Assembly (NCBI RefSeq): GCF_018449545.1
Contig: NZ_JAAVUR010000005.1
Location: forward strand, 186,001 to 250,000
DNA from: Granulicella sp. dw_53
GTDB taxonomy: Bacteria; Acidobacteriota; Terriglobia; Terriglobales; Acidobacteriaceae
Direction: 5' to 3'
Length of the DNA stretch: 64,000 nucleotides
In this document: positions 35,927-46,437 of the stretch, one piece after another
How positions within the stretch are numbered: position 1 is the stretch's first letter
Layout of the letters: each line of letters opens with the position of its first letter
The notes under the pieces: generated by a model
The model's input: the letters and a program-made list of their open reading frames with translations, nothing else
The model's database searches: none
Told to the model about the DNA's origin: nothing
Position numbers and translations under genes: made by a program

Positions 35927-36667
35927 TTAGGCAAAGCCGCCATTGACGCGAATTACTTGGGCGTTAACCCAGCCGCCATTCGGTCCGAGGAGAAAAGACA
36001 CCATATTGGCGATATCTTCTGGCTGCCCAAGACGTTCGAGAGGCGACAGCTTTTTGAAATCTTCAACCTGGGCATCCGTCTTGCCCTTGAGAAATAGATC
36101 CGTTGCTGTAGGCCCGGGAGCCACGGCATTTACCGTGATGTTTCGGCCGCGCAACTCATTGGCGAGCACACGGACCAAACCTTCGACTCCCGATTTGGCT
36201 GCGATATACGCTCCATAGTTCGGGAACGACTTCGCGAGAACACTGCTTGAGAAAGCAACAATTCGTCCTCCCTCTGGAAGGTGTTTTGCCGCCTGAGACA
36301 GAACTAGAAAAGCTCCGCGCAGGTTCGTAGCGATCACCTTGTCGAAGGTCTCAACGTCTCCGCCGGCGATCGGAAAGAGAGGCATGATTCCTGCAGAATT
36401 AACCACTGCGTCCAGGCGGCCAAAGACCTGGATCGTCTCTCTGAAGATATACTCCACATCGGCGGCAATGGCGACGTCGCCCTTCAGGGCAATAGCTGTT
36501 CCGCCGTTGGAGGTTATCTCCTTCACCACCTCCTGTGCCTTTTCGGAGTTTCCGGAGTAGTTAACGGTTACAGCAAAACCATCCTGCCCCAACCTCTTCG
36601 CCACCGCATGTCCGATTCCTCCGGTGGCACCCGTCACGATAACTGTCTTAATCTTTCCATCTGCCAT
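35927..36667 (-). CDS. SDR family oxidoreductase
   Basis: A 246-residue classical short-chain dehydrogenase/reductase. The NAD(P)-binding TGATGGIGHAVA motif starts at residue 12, NSAGIMP stands for NNAG, the catalytic Ser lies in IVAFSSSV and the YxxxK pair in YGAYIAAKSG. It resembles 3-oxoacyl-ACP reductase-like SDRs, but membership of fatty acid synthesis is not implied because it stands alone. NYSGN after the second strand suggests NADP preference. GGAG precedes the ATG. The gene has its own terminator and a 297-bp upstream gap in which I see nothing definite. Confidence 0.93.
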   Translation of the reverse strand: MADGKIKTVIVTGATGGIGHAVAKRLGQDGFAVTVNYSGNSEKAQEVVKEITSNGGTAIALKGDVAIAADVEYIFRETIQVFGRLDAVVNSAGIMPLFPIAGGDVETFDKVIATNLRGAFLVLSQAAKHLPEGGRIVAFSSSVLAKSFPNYGAYIAAKSGVEGLVRVLANELRGRNITVNAVAPGPTATDLFLKGKTDAQVEDFKKLSPLERLGQPEDIANMVSFLLGPNGGWVNAQVIRVNGGFA

Positions 36668-36964
36668 AAATGCTCCTTCTCCATTTCTACGTTAGGTCAT
36701 GTAAAAATCTTCTTGCCAAAGCGCAGCGAATGAACGCCCTTCAGGACGACTGGGAAGACGAAGCCTCTTATCCCGGAGCAAGAACCAACAGGAACGAACT
36801 TATAATCTGCTGCTACTCATCGCGACGGCATTGAACTAAAGACGTTATAGATATCTGCAGTAACAGGATCATAAACAGCCGTTACAAAATCCCAACCGCT
36901 ACAAGTTCTGGATAAGTGGAACCGCTTTTATCGACCCATGTCACATCCCACCAGGTAAGCACTA

Positions 36965-39900
36965 CTATGGCAACGCCAGAATGCCTGCCAGTGGGATGCG
37001 AACCCACAACGGTCGATTATCAAGCTCATACAGAAGCTCGTAAAGGGATTTCTCCAGAAGATAGGCGTTGAGCAACACCTGAGCCTGCTGTGGCTGAGGG
37101 AGCAGCTTTGAATTGGTCGAGTTCATCGCCTGTTGGTATGCCTGGAGAAACTCTGTAGAGACCGCATTCTGCCAAAGACGAGTCCACGGCTCCAGGTTCT
37201 TCGCATCGTCAGGCCTGCGTTGAGCAAACGCATTGAGCCCGGCATAGGCCGCATAGCTGAAAGAACGAAGCATGCCCGCCACATCCTTCAAGGGAGATTG
37301 TTTGGCCCGCCGCACGTTCAGCGGTCGAGCAGGCTCGCCTTCGAAGTCGAGGATGACGTAGTCTCCCCGGGAGCGAAGCACTTGCCCAAGATGATAATCC
37401 CCATGGATACGGATGCGTTGGCCAGCCTCTTCGGGACTAGCCGATGCAATTGCTTGGACTCTGCTCAGCAGCTCGATCCGGCGGCTCAAGACCAGCGCTG
37501 CGCCGTCCGTGGTGGACTCAGCCAACTGGGACATGCCGCGCTTCAACGCCGATAGGGAGCGAGATATTTGTTCCTCAATTCGTTGCGCATCGGAAGCCAT
37601 ATCCGCTGCAGTGAAAGCCTCCGCATGAAAAGCAGGATCGTTGGTCGGTGTGGCCAGCGCGAGATGCATCTCTGCGGTGCGTTGTCCAAGCCGCCTTGCA
37701 GCGTCAAGATACAACCCCGCATGTTCACGAATCACGTCTGGAAGCTTACCCTCTGCGAGAAAGCTGGGACTGGACCCCAGATCCTTCGGCGGCGGTAACG
37801 TCGCGACGCCGTCGTAGTACTGAGAGAGCTCCTCGAGCGTCCACTGCCACCCATCACCCTCATTCTCGACCAGACCTTGCAGCATCGCGACCGTGGCAGG
37901 TTCACCGTTCTGGGTGCTAAGCGTGATACTGCCCAGGAAGGGAGCGATGCGTGGAAAGTGCGCCGTCTCCGTAAGAAATCTACCGATCTCGGTATCTGGA
38001 TTTTCCCCAGGCTCAAGACGGCGGAAGAGCTTCATGATCAGCTTCGCGTCATAAAGGATCGAGGTGTTCGATTGCTCCGCAGACCCTACGCGCGCCGGTA
38101 GCGGTCCATCTCCGCGAACCTCGGCAAACGCGCTGCTCTTCTGACCGCGAAGCGTACCAGCCCTGGTCTTAAGTTCGCCATTCGTCTCAATCAGAGCGAG
38201 GATCGCTTGACGAACATCCTCCCGGCCCACAGCGTCATGCAGAATCGCTGGACCATTCGGCGTGGAGACCGTAGCGACGATACTCGCCGGATCGGCGGCC
38301 CGGATCGTCTCAGCGGCCTCGTCCGCGCTGATCGCGAGAGGCAACTGATATGCATCGGTACTACCGTCGCTATACGTCACTTCAAGAAACACCAGGGCCG
38401 CGTTGAGACCTGGAAGTTCAGCCGAATCGATCACCTGAACGCTTTGGATAACTTTGGACTTCGCCCCGAACCACCGTTGCCGGGGCAGGTAGGTATCTTT
38501 CAGAAGCGCCAACGCAGGTCCAGTCAGTGCCTCTTCGATGCCCTCATGAGCGAGATGGAGAATCGTCTCCTTCTCGGGCGCCTGCGGAAGCTCGGGCACC
38601 AGAGGAGCAGGTTGCAATTCAAGCCACAGGAAGGAATAAGGCGCCAGCGTGAGCGGATACGGTTGTGAAGTGATGGCCGGGAAGGTGACATAGCCAAGCA
38701 TCTCAACCGGTATCATTCCCGCGAACTTATTGAGGTCCAGAGAAACAGGTTGTGAGAAGCGAGACAGATTCGCGACACACAGCACAGTCTCCGTCATCCC
38801 GTTCGTTGGATCGTCATAGCGGCGGATGTAGGCAAGGATCTTCCGGTTCTCTGGATCGAGAAACTCCTGCGTCCCGCGTCCAAAGACGTGGAAGAGCTTC
38901 CGCAACGCGATCATGTTGCGTGTCCAATGCAGAAGCGACGACTGATCAGACTGCTGAGCCTCGACATTGATCGACTGATAGCCCCACACCGGATCCGTAA
39001 TAACAGGAAAATAAAGCCGCGCCGGAACAGCCGTAGAGAAGCCCGCGTTTCGATCCGAGTTCCACTGCATCGGAGTGCGCACGCCATTGCGATCGCCCAG
39101 GTAGATATTGTCACCCATGCCGATCTCGTCGCCGTAGTACATAATCGGCGTGCCCGGAAAGCTCAACAACAGAGAGTTCAGCAGCTCGATGCGGCGGCGA
39201 TTATTGTCGACCAGCGGAGCGAGTCGCCGACGGATACCCACGTTGATGCGCATGCGCGGATCGGCCGAGTAGGCCAGATACATATAATCGCGCTCATCGT
39301 CCGTGACCATCTCCAAAGTAAGTTCATCGTGGTTACGAAGAAAAAGACCCCACTGGCAGATCTCCGGAATAGCTGGCGTCTGCGCCATAATATCCGTGAT
39401 CGGCAACCGATCCTCCTGCCGCAGCGCCATGTAGATGCGCGGCATAAGAGGGAAGTGGAATGCCATGTGGCACTCGTCGCCATCTCCAAAGTAAGGACGG
39501 ACATCGGTAGGCCACTGGTTCGCCTCCGCAAGAATCAAGCGGTTGTCATAGTCTTCATCGATCGCCGCGCGAATCTTCTTGATCGCCGCATGAGTCTCAG
39601 GAAGATTCTCACAGCTGGTACCATCTCGTTCGACCAGGTAAGGAATCGCATCCATGCGAAGAGCATCGACACCCATGTCGAGCCAGAAGCGCATGGCCTT
39701 AAGCACCTCTTCGATCACCGCCGGGTTATCGAAGTTCAGATCCGGTTGATGCGAGAAGAAGCGATGCCAGTAGTACGACTTTGCAACCTCATCCCAGGTC
39801 CAGTTGGACTTCTCCGTATCGGTGAAGATGATGCGGGCGTCCTTGAAGAGCTGATCCGTCTGCGACCACACGTAGAAGTCTCGCTCAGGCGATCCAGGCA

Positions 39901-40273
39901 GCGCTTTGCGCGCAGCTTGAAACCACGGGTGCTGATCGCTCGTGTGGTTGATGACCAGTTCGATCATCACCTGCATACCACGCAGATGGGCCGCATCCAG
40001 AAACTGCTTGAAGTCGTTCAACGTCCCATAGCTCGGATTGACGTCGACGTAGTTCGCGATATCGTATCCGTCATCACGTAGCGGAGAAGGGAAGAAAGGC
40101 AACAGCCAGAGGCAGGTAACGCCAAGGTCCTGGAGGTAGTCCAGTTTGGACATCAAACCTGGAAAATCACCTATTCCATCCGCATTCGAGTCCATAAAGG
40201 CTCGTACGTGAATCTCGTAGATGATGGCGTCTTTATACCAAAGCGGATCGGTAGCGCTGCCGGCTTTTTTCAC
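36965..40273 (-). CDS. treS: Trehalose synthase-maltokinase fusion (TreS-Mak)
   Basis: A 1102-residue bifunctional enzyme of the GlgE pathway: TreS interconverts trehalose and maltose, and the fused maltokinase makes maltose-1-phosphate with ATP. The N-terminal GH13 part (about 1-555) has the nucleophile Asp in [13 protein letters not shown], acid/base Glu in LILAEANQW and the third Asp in [11 protein letters not shown]. The kinase part (about 580-1100) has the aminoglycoside-kinase-like HGDYHLGQ and VILDFEGEP motifs with catalytic and metal Asp residues. Start is GTG with GAGG upstream. It follows glgE by 60 bp on the same strand and is co-expressed with it. The fused form is known in several phyla. 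Confidence 0.95.
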   Translation of the reverse strand: MKKAGSATDPLWYKDAIIYEIHVRAFMDSNADGIGDFPGLMSKLDYLQDLGVTCLWLLPFFPSPLRDDGYDIANYVDVNPSYGTLNDFKQFLDAAHLRGMQVMIELVINHTSDQHPWFQAARKALPGSPERDFYVWSQTDQLFKDARIIFTDTEKSNWTWDEVAKSYYWHRFFSHQPDLNFDNPAVIEEVLKAMRFWLDMGVDALRMDAIPYLVERDGTSCENLPETHAAIKKIRAAIDEDYDNRLILAEANQWPTDVRPYFGDGDECHMAFHFPLMPRIYMALRQEDRLPITDIMAQTPAIPEICQWGLFLRNHDELTLEMVTDDERDYMYLAYSADPRMRINVGIRRRLAPLVDNNRRRIELLNSLLLSFPGTPIMYYGDEIGMGDNIYLGDRNGVRTPMQWNSDRNAGFSTAVPARLYFPVITDPVWGYQSINVEAQQSDQSSLLHWTRNMIALRKLFHVFGRGTQEFLDPENRKILAYIRRYDDPTNGMTETVLCVANLSRFSQPVSLDLNKFAGMIPVEMLGYVTFPAITSQPYPLTLAPYSFLWLELQPAPLVPELPQAPEKETILHLAHEGIEEALTGPALALLKDTYLPRQRWFGAKSKVIQSVQVIDSAELPGLNAALVFLEVTYSDGSTDAYQLPLAISADEAAETIRAADPASIVATVSTPNGPAILHDAVGREDVRQAILALIETNGELKTRAGTLRGQKSSAFAEVRGDGPLPARVGSAEQSNTSILYDAKLIMKLFRRLEPGENPDTEIGRFLTETAHFPRIAPFLGSITLSTQNGEPATVAMLQGLVENEGDGWQWTLEELSQYYDGVATLPPPKDLGSSPSFLAEGKLPDVIREHAGLYLDAARRLGQRTAEMHLALATPTNDPAFHAEAFTAADMASDAQRIEEQISRSLSALKRGMSQLAESTTDGAALVLSRRIELLSRVQAIASASPEEAGQRIRIHGDYHLGQVLRSRGDYVILDFEGEPARPLNVRRAKQSPLKDVAGMLRSFSYAAYAGLNAFAQRRPDDAKNLEPWTRLWQNAVSTEFLQAYQQAMNSTNSKLLPQPQQAQVLLNAYLLEKSLYELLYELDNRPLWVRIPLAGILALP

Positions 40274-40333
40274 TCGTTTGCCTCGTACTGGATGACTCTA
40301 TCGAAAGAATATCGTTGAATGTTGTTAGTGAAT

Positions 40334-42337
40334 TTACGGCTTTACGGATGTACCGATTCGAAAGACGTGCGCGGGCATTACATCCGGTCGCAGCGCGACA
40401 TAGTTGCTCCGGTCACGCCACTGGTAATGCGCGCCTGTAAGCAGATCTTCCAGATCGAATACCTCATTGTGAGGAACTGCGAGCCTTTTGAGATCGAGGT
40501 CAATCCAGCCGGACTGCTCCTGCGTAGGATCGAGATTGACCGCTACCAGAATCCGATTGTCCCCAACCGTCTTGCTGTAGCAAATAATCTGCGGATTATC
40601 CACCGGATGAAAGTGTAGCGATCCATCGCTCTGCAGCGCCACATTGTCACGACGAATCCGATTGATCGTAGTGATCAGAGGAGCAAGACTGTGGCTCGCC
40701 GAGCGGTCCCAATGCCGAATCTCGTACTTCTCGCTGTGGAGATACTCTTCGCTTCCTGGCTTGGCAGGAGCATTTTCACCAAGCTCGAAGGCCGGTCCAT
40801 AGATCCCGTAGTTAGCTCCCAGCGTAGCCGCGAGAATCAGCCGCTGCACAAACGCGGGCCGTCCGCCAATCTGCAAAGCCGCATGAAGAATATCGGGCGT
40901 ATTCGGCCAGAGATTGGGATGAAAGAAATCCGTTACCGGAGGCTTGGTAATCTCTTCGAAGTACTCTTGCAACTCCACCTTGCTGTTACGCCATGTGAAG
41001 TAGGTATAAGACTGCGTAAATCCCGCCTTCGCCAGCGAGTACATGACATGCGGACGAGTGAAAGCCTCTGCCAGAAAGATCACGTCCGGATTCTTCTTAT
41101 GCAGATCCGCGATGCACCACTCCCAGAAGGGAAGCGCTTTGGTATGCGGATTATCGACACGGAAGATGCGTACGCCCTGCTCAATCCAATAAGCGAACAC
41201 ATCCCGAAGAGCCTCCCATAGCCCCCTCCAATCCGAAGATTCGAAGTTCAATGGGTAGATGTCCTGATACTTCTTCGGAGGATTCTCAGCATACTGAATC
41301 GAACCGTCGGGACGCACGGTGAACCAGTCGGGGTGCTCCGCAACCCAGGGATGATCCGGCGAGCATTGAAAGGCAATGTCGAGCGCAATCTCCAGTCCAA
41401 GTTCTTTGGCATTAACAACCAGAGCCTTGAAGTCGCTCAACGTTCCAAGCTCCGTATGGATCGCCTTGTGGCCACCCTCCTTGGCTCCGATCGCCCAAGG
41501 ACTACCCGGGTCACCCTCTGCGCACGTAACACTATTATTCGGGCCCTTGCGAAAAGCCGTCCCGATAGGATGAATCGGCGGCATGTAAAGCACATTGAAG
41601 TCCATCTCCGCGATACTAGGCAACAGAGCCCTTACATCCGCAAAGGTCCCATGGCGACCCGCATCGGGAGCGGTTGAACGTGGAAAAAGTTCGTACCAGG
41701 ATGAGTAGCGTGCTCGCTCGCGATCGACCCACACAGGCAACTCTTGCGGATAGCGCATCACAAGCTTGGGATCGGGATACCGTGCAGCTAACGCTGGAAC
41801 CTCATCGCTGATCGGGTACTCATACACGGCGGCATGATTTGCAGCCAGAGCTTCGAGATCGGCAGCCGTCTGAGCAAAGAGCTTTCCATCCGCCCCCTTG
41901 GCGCGCTGCGCAAGTTGTTTCAGCAAAAGAGCCCCGGTCCGCAACGCCAGCGGAATGTCCTGTGGCTCCACCTTCGCTGTAGTCGAATCTCCCGTACCGG
42001 TCTGAGCCGCCAGCCGCTTCTGTAGATCGGCACACCACGTATCGAAGTGATCCACCCACGCCTCAAGCGTGTACTGCCAGTCCCCCAGTTCTCCTACAGA
42101 GAAGGACGCGGACCAAAGATCGTTGTTAATCGGAACAAGCTGGGTAGAGTGCCAATCGGTCTCACTTGCATGCCGAAACAAGAGCCGTCCTGTCACATGA
42201 TCGTGGCCATCGCCAAAGACGGCGGCGGTTACGGTTACAACGTCACCAAGAATCCGCTTTGCGGGGTAACGCCCGCAATCCACCTGCGGACTCACCTCTT
42301 CAATCACAACGCGTTTGCGGCCTTCAAGAGGTTTCAT
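40334..42337 (-). CDS. glgE: Alpha-1,4-glucan:maltose-1-phosphate maltosyltransferase GlgE
   Basis: A 667-residue GH13_3 enzyme that extends alpha-glucans with maltose from maltose-1-phosphate, the product of the neighbouring TreS-Mak. After an N-terminal beta-sandwich (about 1-110) and helical domain, the barrel shows the GlgE signatures FNVLYMPPIHPIG, KNSVTC-like donor loop, nucleophile Asp in IFRVDNPHTKALPFWEW and acid/base Glu in VIFLAEAFTRP. AGGTGAT precedes the ATG. It lies upstream of treS in the same transcript. The pathway's branching enzyme GlgB is not in the window. Confidence 0.96.
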   Translation of the reverse strand: MKPLEGRKRVVIEEVSPQVDCGRYPAKRILGDVVTVTAAVFGDGHDHVTGRLLFRHASETDWHSTQLVPINNDLWSASFSVGELGDWQYTLEAWVDHFDTWCADLQKRLAAQTGTGDSTTAKVEPQDIPLALRTGALLLKQLAQRAKGADGKLFAQTAADLEALAANHAAVYEYPISDEVPALAARYPDPKLVMRYPQELPVWVDRERARYSSWYELFPRSTAPDAGRHGTFADVRALLPSIAEMDFNVLYMPPIHPIGTAFRKGPNNSVTCAEGDPGSPWAIGAKEGGHKAIHTELGTLSDFKALVVNAKELGLEIALDIAFQCSPDHPWVAEHPDWFTVRPDGSIQYAENPPKKYQDIYPLNFESSDWRGLWEALRDVFAYWIEQGVRIFRVDNPHTKALPFWEWCIADLHKKNPDVIFLAEAFTRPHVMYSLAKAGFTQSYTYFTWRNSKVELQEYFEEITKPPVTDFFHPNLWPNTPDILHAALQIGGRPAFVQRLILAATLGANYGIYGPAFELGENAPAKPGSEEYLHSEKYEIRHWDRSASHSLAPLITTINRIRRDNVALQSDGSLHFHPVDNPQIICYSKTVGDNRILVAVNLDPTQEQSGWIDLDLKRLAVPHNEVFDLEDLLTGAHYQWRDRSNYVALRPDVMPAHVFRIGTSVKP

Positions 42338-42451
42338 ATCACCTGGATTTCAAGAACACTTAACGGTCTCGCTACAGTCGCCCCTCAGGCTTCCACGGGA
42401 GACACCTTGTTAGAAAGGATGCATAAAGGAGCACATGCGTTTGCTGGCAAC

Positions 42452-42871
42452 CTACTTTGCGAAGAGCTGGCCCAGATCCGCGAATGCCTTGAACTCCAGA
42501 GCATTGCCCGACGGATCGAGAAAGAACATCGTAGCCTGTTCGCCAACCTCTCCTTTGAAGCGGACGTAAGGCTCAATGACAAACTCTGTGCCCGCCTCGC
42601 GTAACCGCTCCGCCAACGCCGTCCACTGCTCCATAGCCAGAACCACTCCGAAGTGTGGCACCGGAACATCGTGCCCATCCACAGGATTATGGTGCGTCTT
42701 CTCCGAAGCAGAGGCTGGTTTGAGGTGGGCTACAATCTGGTGGCCAAAGAGGTCGAAGTCGATCCACTGCTCGGAGCTGCGGCCCTCGGGGCAGCCCAGC
42801 TTAACGCCATAAAACTCGCGTGCCGCATCAAGATCGGTTACAGGAAAGGCGATATGAAAGGGGGTAAGCAA
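42452..42871 (-). CDS. VOC family (glyoxalase-like) protein
   Basis: A 139-residue vicinal-oxygen-chelate protein with two beta-alpha-beta-beta-beta modules. The first module begins [21 protein letters not shown] with the metal His; VPHFGVVL opens the second with another His; the C-terminal Glu is in [11 protein letters not shown]. Metal ligands therefore look intact, so it may be a dioxygenase or lyase rather than an inert binding protein. The start is TTG with GAGAGGAG at 7 bp. It lies between the kinase gene and glgE on the same strand, but a link to either is not evident. Confidence 0.88.
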   Translation of the reverse strand: MLTPFHIAFPVTDLDAAREFYGVKLGCPEGRSSEQWIDFDLFGHQIVAHLKPASASEKTHHNPVDGHDVPVPHFGVVLAMEQWTALAERLREAGTEFVIEPYVRFKGEVGEQATMFFLDPSGNALEFKAFADLGQLFAK

Positions 42872-42993
42872 GGCATTCTCCTCTCGCCATCATACTGCGG
42901 GTCGTCGGAGAAAAGGATGACAGCAAAACGCACAGATCCACCCATACAAGTCATGCCAGCAAACGAGACGACCGAAGCAGACCTCCGGCCGGT

Positions 42994-44469
42994 TTAGGCT
43001 CGGCTCCCTGCCTCTGCGGGTAACCGCACCACAAACTCGGTACCGTGGTCATCGGAGCTGAAATGGATCGCCCCACCGAACTGCTCTACGATGCGATGCA
43101 CGATCCCCAGTCCCAGCCCAGTCCCCACACCCACCGGCTTGGTCGTATAGAACGGATCGAAGATATGCGGCTGAATCTCCAGCGGAATCCCGCTTCCATC
43201 GTCGCGAATGGAGATGCACAGATCCGTGTGTAAACCATTGGAGGCCGAGTCCACCTGTTCCCGCCAGGTCTTCACATGGATGTGTCCTTCTTGTGGCACG
43301 GCGTCAATCGCATTATCCAGCAGGTTCGTCCAGATCTGGTTGAGCCCGGAGCAATCCGTGCGAAGCGGTGGCAGATCCGATGCCAGCTCTTTCTCCAGCA
43401 CCACCTGCTTCTCGCGGAGCTTGTGGCCCAGCATCACCAGCGTCGCATGAATACTTCCGTTCACATCCAGATCCTGCCGCTGATTCTTGCCCTCATAGGC
43501 GTACGCCTTTACGGCCTTTACGAGGTCGGAGACCCGCCCAATGCTGTCCTCGATCGTTCCCACTAGTTGCATACTAGAGACCATCGCCTCCAGCCAGCTC
43601 AGCGCATCGGAGAACACCGGCCCCGGAAACTCGCTTCTCGCGCACTCCAACTCCTTGGAGTCGATCCCCACCGCCACCAGCGTCGGAGCCAGCTTCCAGG
43701 CATTCTCAATCTGGGACTCCTCCATCCACTCCACCAGCGCATCTTCGGCATCGCTTTGTTCGAGCGAGTTCATCATCAGGGGACGCTTTACCGTCAATAC
43801 CTGCTCCTGCAACTCAAACAGGCACTCCTTCTGCTGCACGCTCATGCTGGTCTTGCTGAACTTCGCGGTAAGCTCATGGAGCCGCATCAGATTCTCGCGC
43901 AACTGTGATGCTGCACGCGTGGCCGCCGCTCCAGGATTATTCAACTCATGCATCAAACCCGCGGCAAGCGTCCCCAGCGAAGCCATCTTCTCCTGTTGAA
44001 TCAGCCCGCTCTGCAGCTTCTGCAGCCGAATCGCCATATTGCCGAGAATCGCCTTGCGCACCTGGGGGCAGGAGGTCATCAACTCCCAGAACTCGTCTTC
44101 CGTGAACTTCATCAGCCGGCTCGGCTTCGTCGTCACATAGCTGCCCGGATTAGGACTGTTCGAAAGCAGCGGAAGTTCGCCGAACGTAGCTCCGTTCGAG
44201 AGGGTCGCAAACGTGATGTCCCGCCCATCGGGAACGGTCTTGTAGACGCGCAGCTCGCCACTCAGTAGCAGCCAGAAGTGGTGCTGCATCTCGCCTTGGC
44301 GAGCGACATGCTCCCCAGCAGGAAGATCCACCTGAGCGATGTCGTGCATGCACGAGAGCTCTTCTTCGCTCAAGGAAGAGAGGATATCCACCTCGCGCAG
44401 CTGCGCCAGTAGTTCGGGGCTCATGCTTGCCGTGACTTCTTCCGTTGCGAGATGCGTCTCTTCGTTCAT
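42994..44469 (-). CDS. Histidine kinase with N-terminal CRP-like sensor domain
   Basis: A 491-residue soluble kinase without membrane segments. Residues about 28-145 form a cyclic-nucleotide-binding-like beta-roll (LPAGEHVARQGEMQHHFWLLLSGELRVY... ATFGELPLLSN). The position of the phosphate-binding Arg in CRP (following xxPR) reads SPNPGSYVTT, so cAMP/cGMP binding is doubtful. The H-box is EKMASLGTLAAGLMHELNNPGAA (His near 180); the ATPase domain has NLLDNAIDAVPQEG, RDDGSGIP and GTGLGLGIVHRIVEQFGG. I use the ATG at 44469 with AGG upstream, 40 nt after the stop of the fused response-regulator gene. The two are surely a signalling pair. Confidence 0.9.
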   Translation of the reverse strand: MNEETHLATEEVTASMSPELLAQLREVDILSSLSEEELSCMHDIAQVDLPAGEHVARQGEMQHHFWLLLSGELRVYKTVPDGRDITFATLSNGATFGELPLLSNSPNPGSYVTTKPSRLMKFTEDEFWELMTSCPQVRKAILGNMAIRLQKLQSGLIQQEKMASLGTLAAGLMHELNNPGAAATRAASQLRENLMRLHELTAKFSKTSMSVQQKECLFELQEQVLTVKRPLMMNSLEQSDAEDALVEWMEESQIENAWKLAPTLVAVGIDSKELECARSEFPGPVFSDALSWLEAMVSSMQLVGTIEDSIGRVSDLVKAVKAYAYEGKNQRQDLDVNGSIHATLVMLGHKLREKQVVLEKELASDLPPLRTDCSGLNQIWTNLLDNAIDAVPQEGHIHVKTWREQVDSASNGLHTDLCISIRDDGSGIPLEIQPHIFDPFYTTKPVGVGTGLGLGIVHRIVEQFGGAIHFSSDDHGTEFVVRLPAEAGSRA

Positions 44470-44509
44470 AGGATTGCCTGAATTCTCAAAAAAATCTCTC
44501 TCTCCAACC

Positions 44510-46156
44510 TCAAAGGCTGGCCAGATACTGATGCACAAACTGGATCGCGATCGAACCTTCCCCTACAGCCGACGCACAACGTTTTACCGAGTTATAACGA
44601 ACATCCCCAGCCACAAAGATGCCGGGCACACTTGTTTCGAGCAGATAGGGCTCTCGATCCAGCGGCCATTTTGCACTGCTCTTCGTCTTCAAGTCCGGCC
44701 CCGCCAAAACAAATCCCTTGCTGTCGCGTGCCAGTCCCTGCGGCAGCCAATCCGTCTTAGGAGCCGCCCCGATAAAGATGAATAGCGATGACGTCGCTCT
44801 AGTCTCGTCCCCACGGGGAGTCCTGACCGTCAGGCACTCCAGATGGCTATCTCCAGCCAACGCCGCCACCTCGGTGCACGTCTCGACAATGATGTTCGGA
44901 GTATTCGCAATCTGGTCGATAAGGTACTTCGACATGCTGCTCTCGAGCGACTGCCCCCGAACCAGCATGTGGACCTCCTTCGCATACCGCGCGAAGTGCA
45001 TCGCCGCCTGTCCCGCTGAATTGGCTCCGCCCACGATGTAGACGGTCTCTCCGGAACAGCCCATGGCTTCCGTCTGAGCGGCCCCATAGTACATTCCTGC
45101 CCCGCTGAACCGGTCCCCACCCGGCACATCCAGCTTGCAATAGGCGACGCCTGTGGCGATCAGGCACACATTGCACGTCACCTCGCGGCCATCGCTCATC
45201 TCCACGATGTGGTACTGGTTCTCCGTACGAACCCCCGTCACCCGCTGCGTCAGGAACTCAGCTCCCAGTCGCGTCGCCTGCAGGAAGGCTCGCTTCGCCA
45301 GCTCCTCGCCGCTCAATCCCGCAGGGAAGCCGAGGTAGTTCTCGATCCTGGAACTGGACCCCGCCTGTCCGCCCGGAGCCTCCGGCTCGACGATCAGCGT
45401 CCGCAGCCCCTCAGAAGCCCCATACACCCCGGCAGCCAGCCCCGCAGGACCAGCGCCCACGACGACCACGTCGTAGAACTCCTGTTGAGCTTGAGTCCGC
45501 AGACCCACCTTACCCGCCAGCTCCGTAGTCGTAGGCTGAACCAACGCCGTGCCGTCCCCAAACAGAACTACCGGCAGCTTCGTATCGTCGATCCCTTTTT
45601 CCTTCAACAGCTCCAACGCCTCCGGAGCCTGCTCAGGATTCATCCACTGATAAGGAATTCGATTCCGTGAAAGAAAATCTCGAACCATATGGTCCGCCGG
45701 GGACCATCGCACCCCGATCACCCGAATTCCTTCAAACGGAGCCTTGTACCCCTGCTTCCAGGCTTCCAGGAGGTCGTCCAGAACCGGATAAAGCTTCTCC
45801 TCCGGTGGATCCCAGGGCTTATTCAGGTAATAGTGAATCTTGGCGGAGTTAATCGCCCGGATCGCCGCCTCGGTATCGGCGTAAGCGGTCAGAAGCACAC
45901 GTTTAGCATCTGGAAAGATCGTCAGAGCCTGCTGCAGAAAGTCCACGCCGGTCATTCCCGGCATCCTTTGATCAGAAAGGAACAGCGCTACGATCTCTTT
46001 GCGTTCCTTCAACTGGCGGCAGATATCCAAAGCGGCGCCGCCCGAAGCCGCGCGGACGATCCGGTACTCTTGTCCGTAGTGGCGGCGCAGGTCTTGGACC
46101 ACCGCCTCCAGAACGCTGGTATCGTCGTCGATTGCGAGCAAAATTGGCTTAGGCAT
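44510..46156 (-). CDS. Response regulator fused to glutaredoxin-like and thioredoxin-reductase-like domains
   Basis: A 548-residue three-part protein. The receiver (1-125) is complete: D10-D11 acidic pair, phospho-acceptor D62, T90 and K113. Residues 143-219 form a glutaredoxin-like fold, but the active CxxC is SPAD (152-155). Residues 227-548 match thioredoxin reductases: FAD motif VVGAGPAGLAAG (234-), GQAGSSSRIENYLGFP, NADPH motif VYIVGGANSAGQAA, and VPGIFVAGDVR. The reductase's CxxC site reads GAAQ (358-361). It can probably bind FAD and NADPH but not do dithiol chemistry, so it may act as a redox or nucleotide sensor controlled by phosphorylation. The CRP-domain kinase follows 40 nt downstream. 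Such fusions are annotated in databases, but I know of no defined function. Confidence 0.92.
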   Translation of the reverse strand: MPKPILLAIDDDTSVLEAVVQDLRRHYGQEYRIVRAASGGAALDICRQLKERKEIVALFLSDQRMPGMTGVDFLQQALTIFPDAKRVLLTAYADTEAAIRAINSAKIHYYLNKPWDPPEEKLYPVLDDLLEAWKQGYKAPFEGIRVIGVRWSPADHMVRDFLSRNRIPYQWMNPEQAPEALELLKEKGIDDTKLPVVLFGDGTALVQPTTTELAGKVGLRTQAQQEFYDVVVVGAGPAGLAAGVYGASEGLRTLIVEPEAPGGQAGSSSRIENYLGFPAGLSGEELAKRAFLQATRLGAEFLTQRVTGVRTENQYHIVEMSDGREVTCNVCLIATGVAYCKLDVPGGDRFSGAGMYYGAAQTEAMGCSGETVYIVGGANSAGQAAMHFARYAKEVHMLVRGQSLESSMSKYLIDQIANTPNIIVETCTEVAALAGDSHLECLTVRTPRGDETRATSSLFIFIGAAPKTDWLPQGLARDSKGFVLAGPDLKTKSSAKWPLDREPYLLETSVPGIFVAGDVRYNSVKRCASAVGEGSIAIQFVHQYLASL

Positions 46157-46437
46157 GATTCTTTTCTATCACTAGCGAGGCGCCGGCCCCATTCTTCTCT
46201 GTATTCGATTCCCACAGGCTCCCAAAGGTGCAGAAAACAAATCCTGTAAAAAGTACAACTTCTGCGTTAACCTCAACTTATAACTCCCCCATTGGATCGG
46301 AAAGCATATCCGAATCGGCTCCCCCGGCCCCTTGTTGTTTGTTTGAATAACAGAACTCTTCTTCCACTGTTCGCCAATTTGGTCGATAAGGGAATTTGCA
46401 GGGCAAATACGCCCACAGCAGGAGACCGAACCAGACC

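Noticed and set aside
38888..40081. Plus-strand 397-codon frame opposite treS
   Set aside because: Arg/His/Ile-rich antisense shadow of TreS, whose catalytic motifs are all present on the minus strand.
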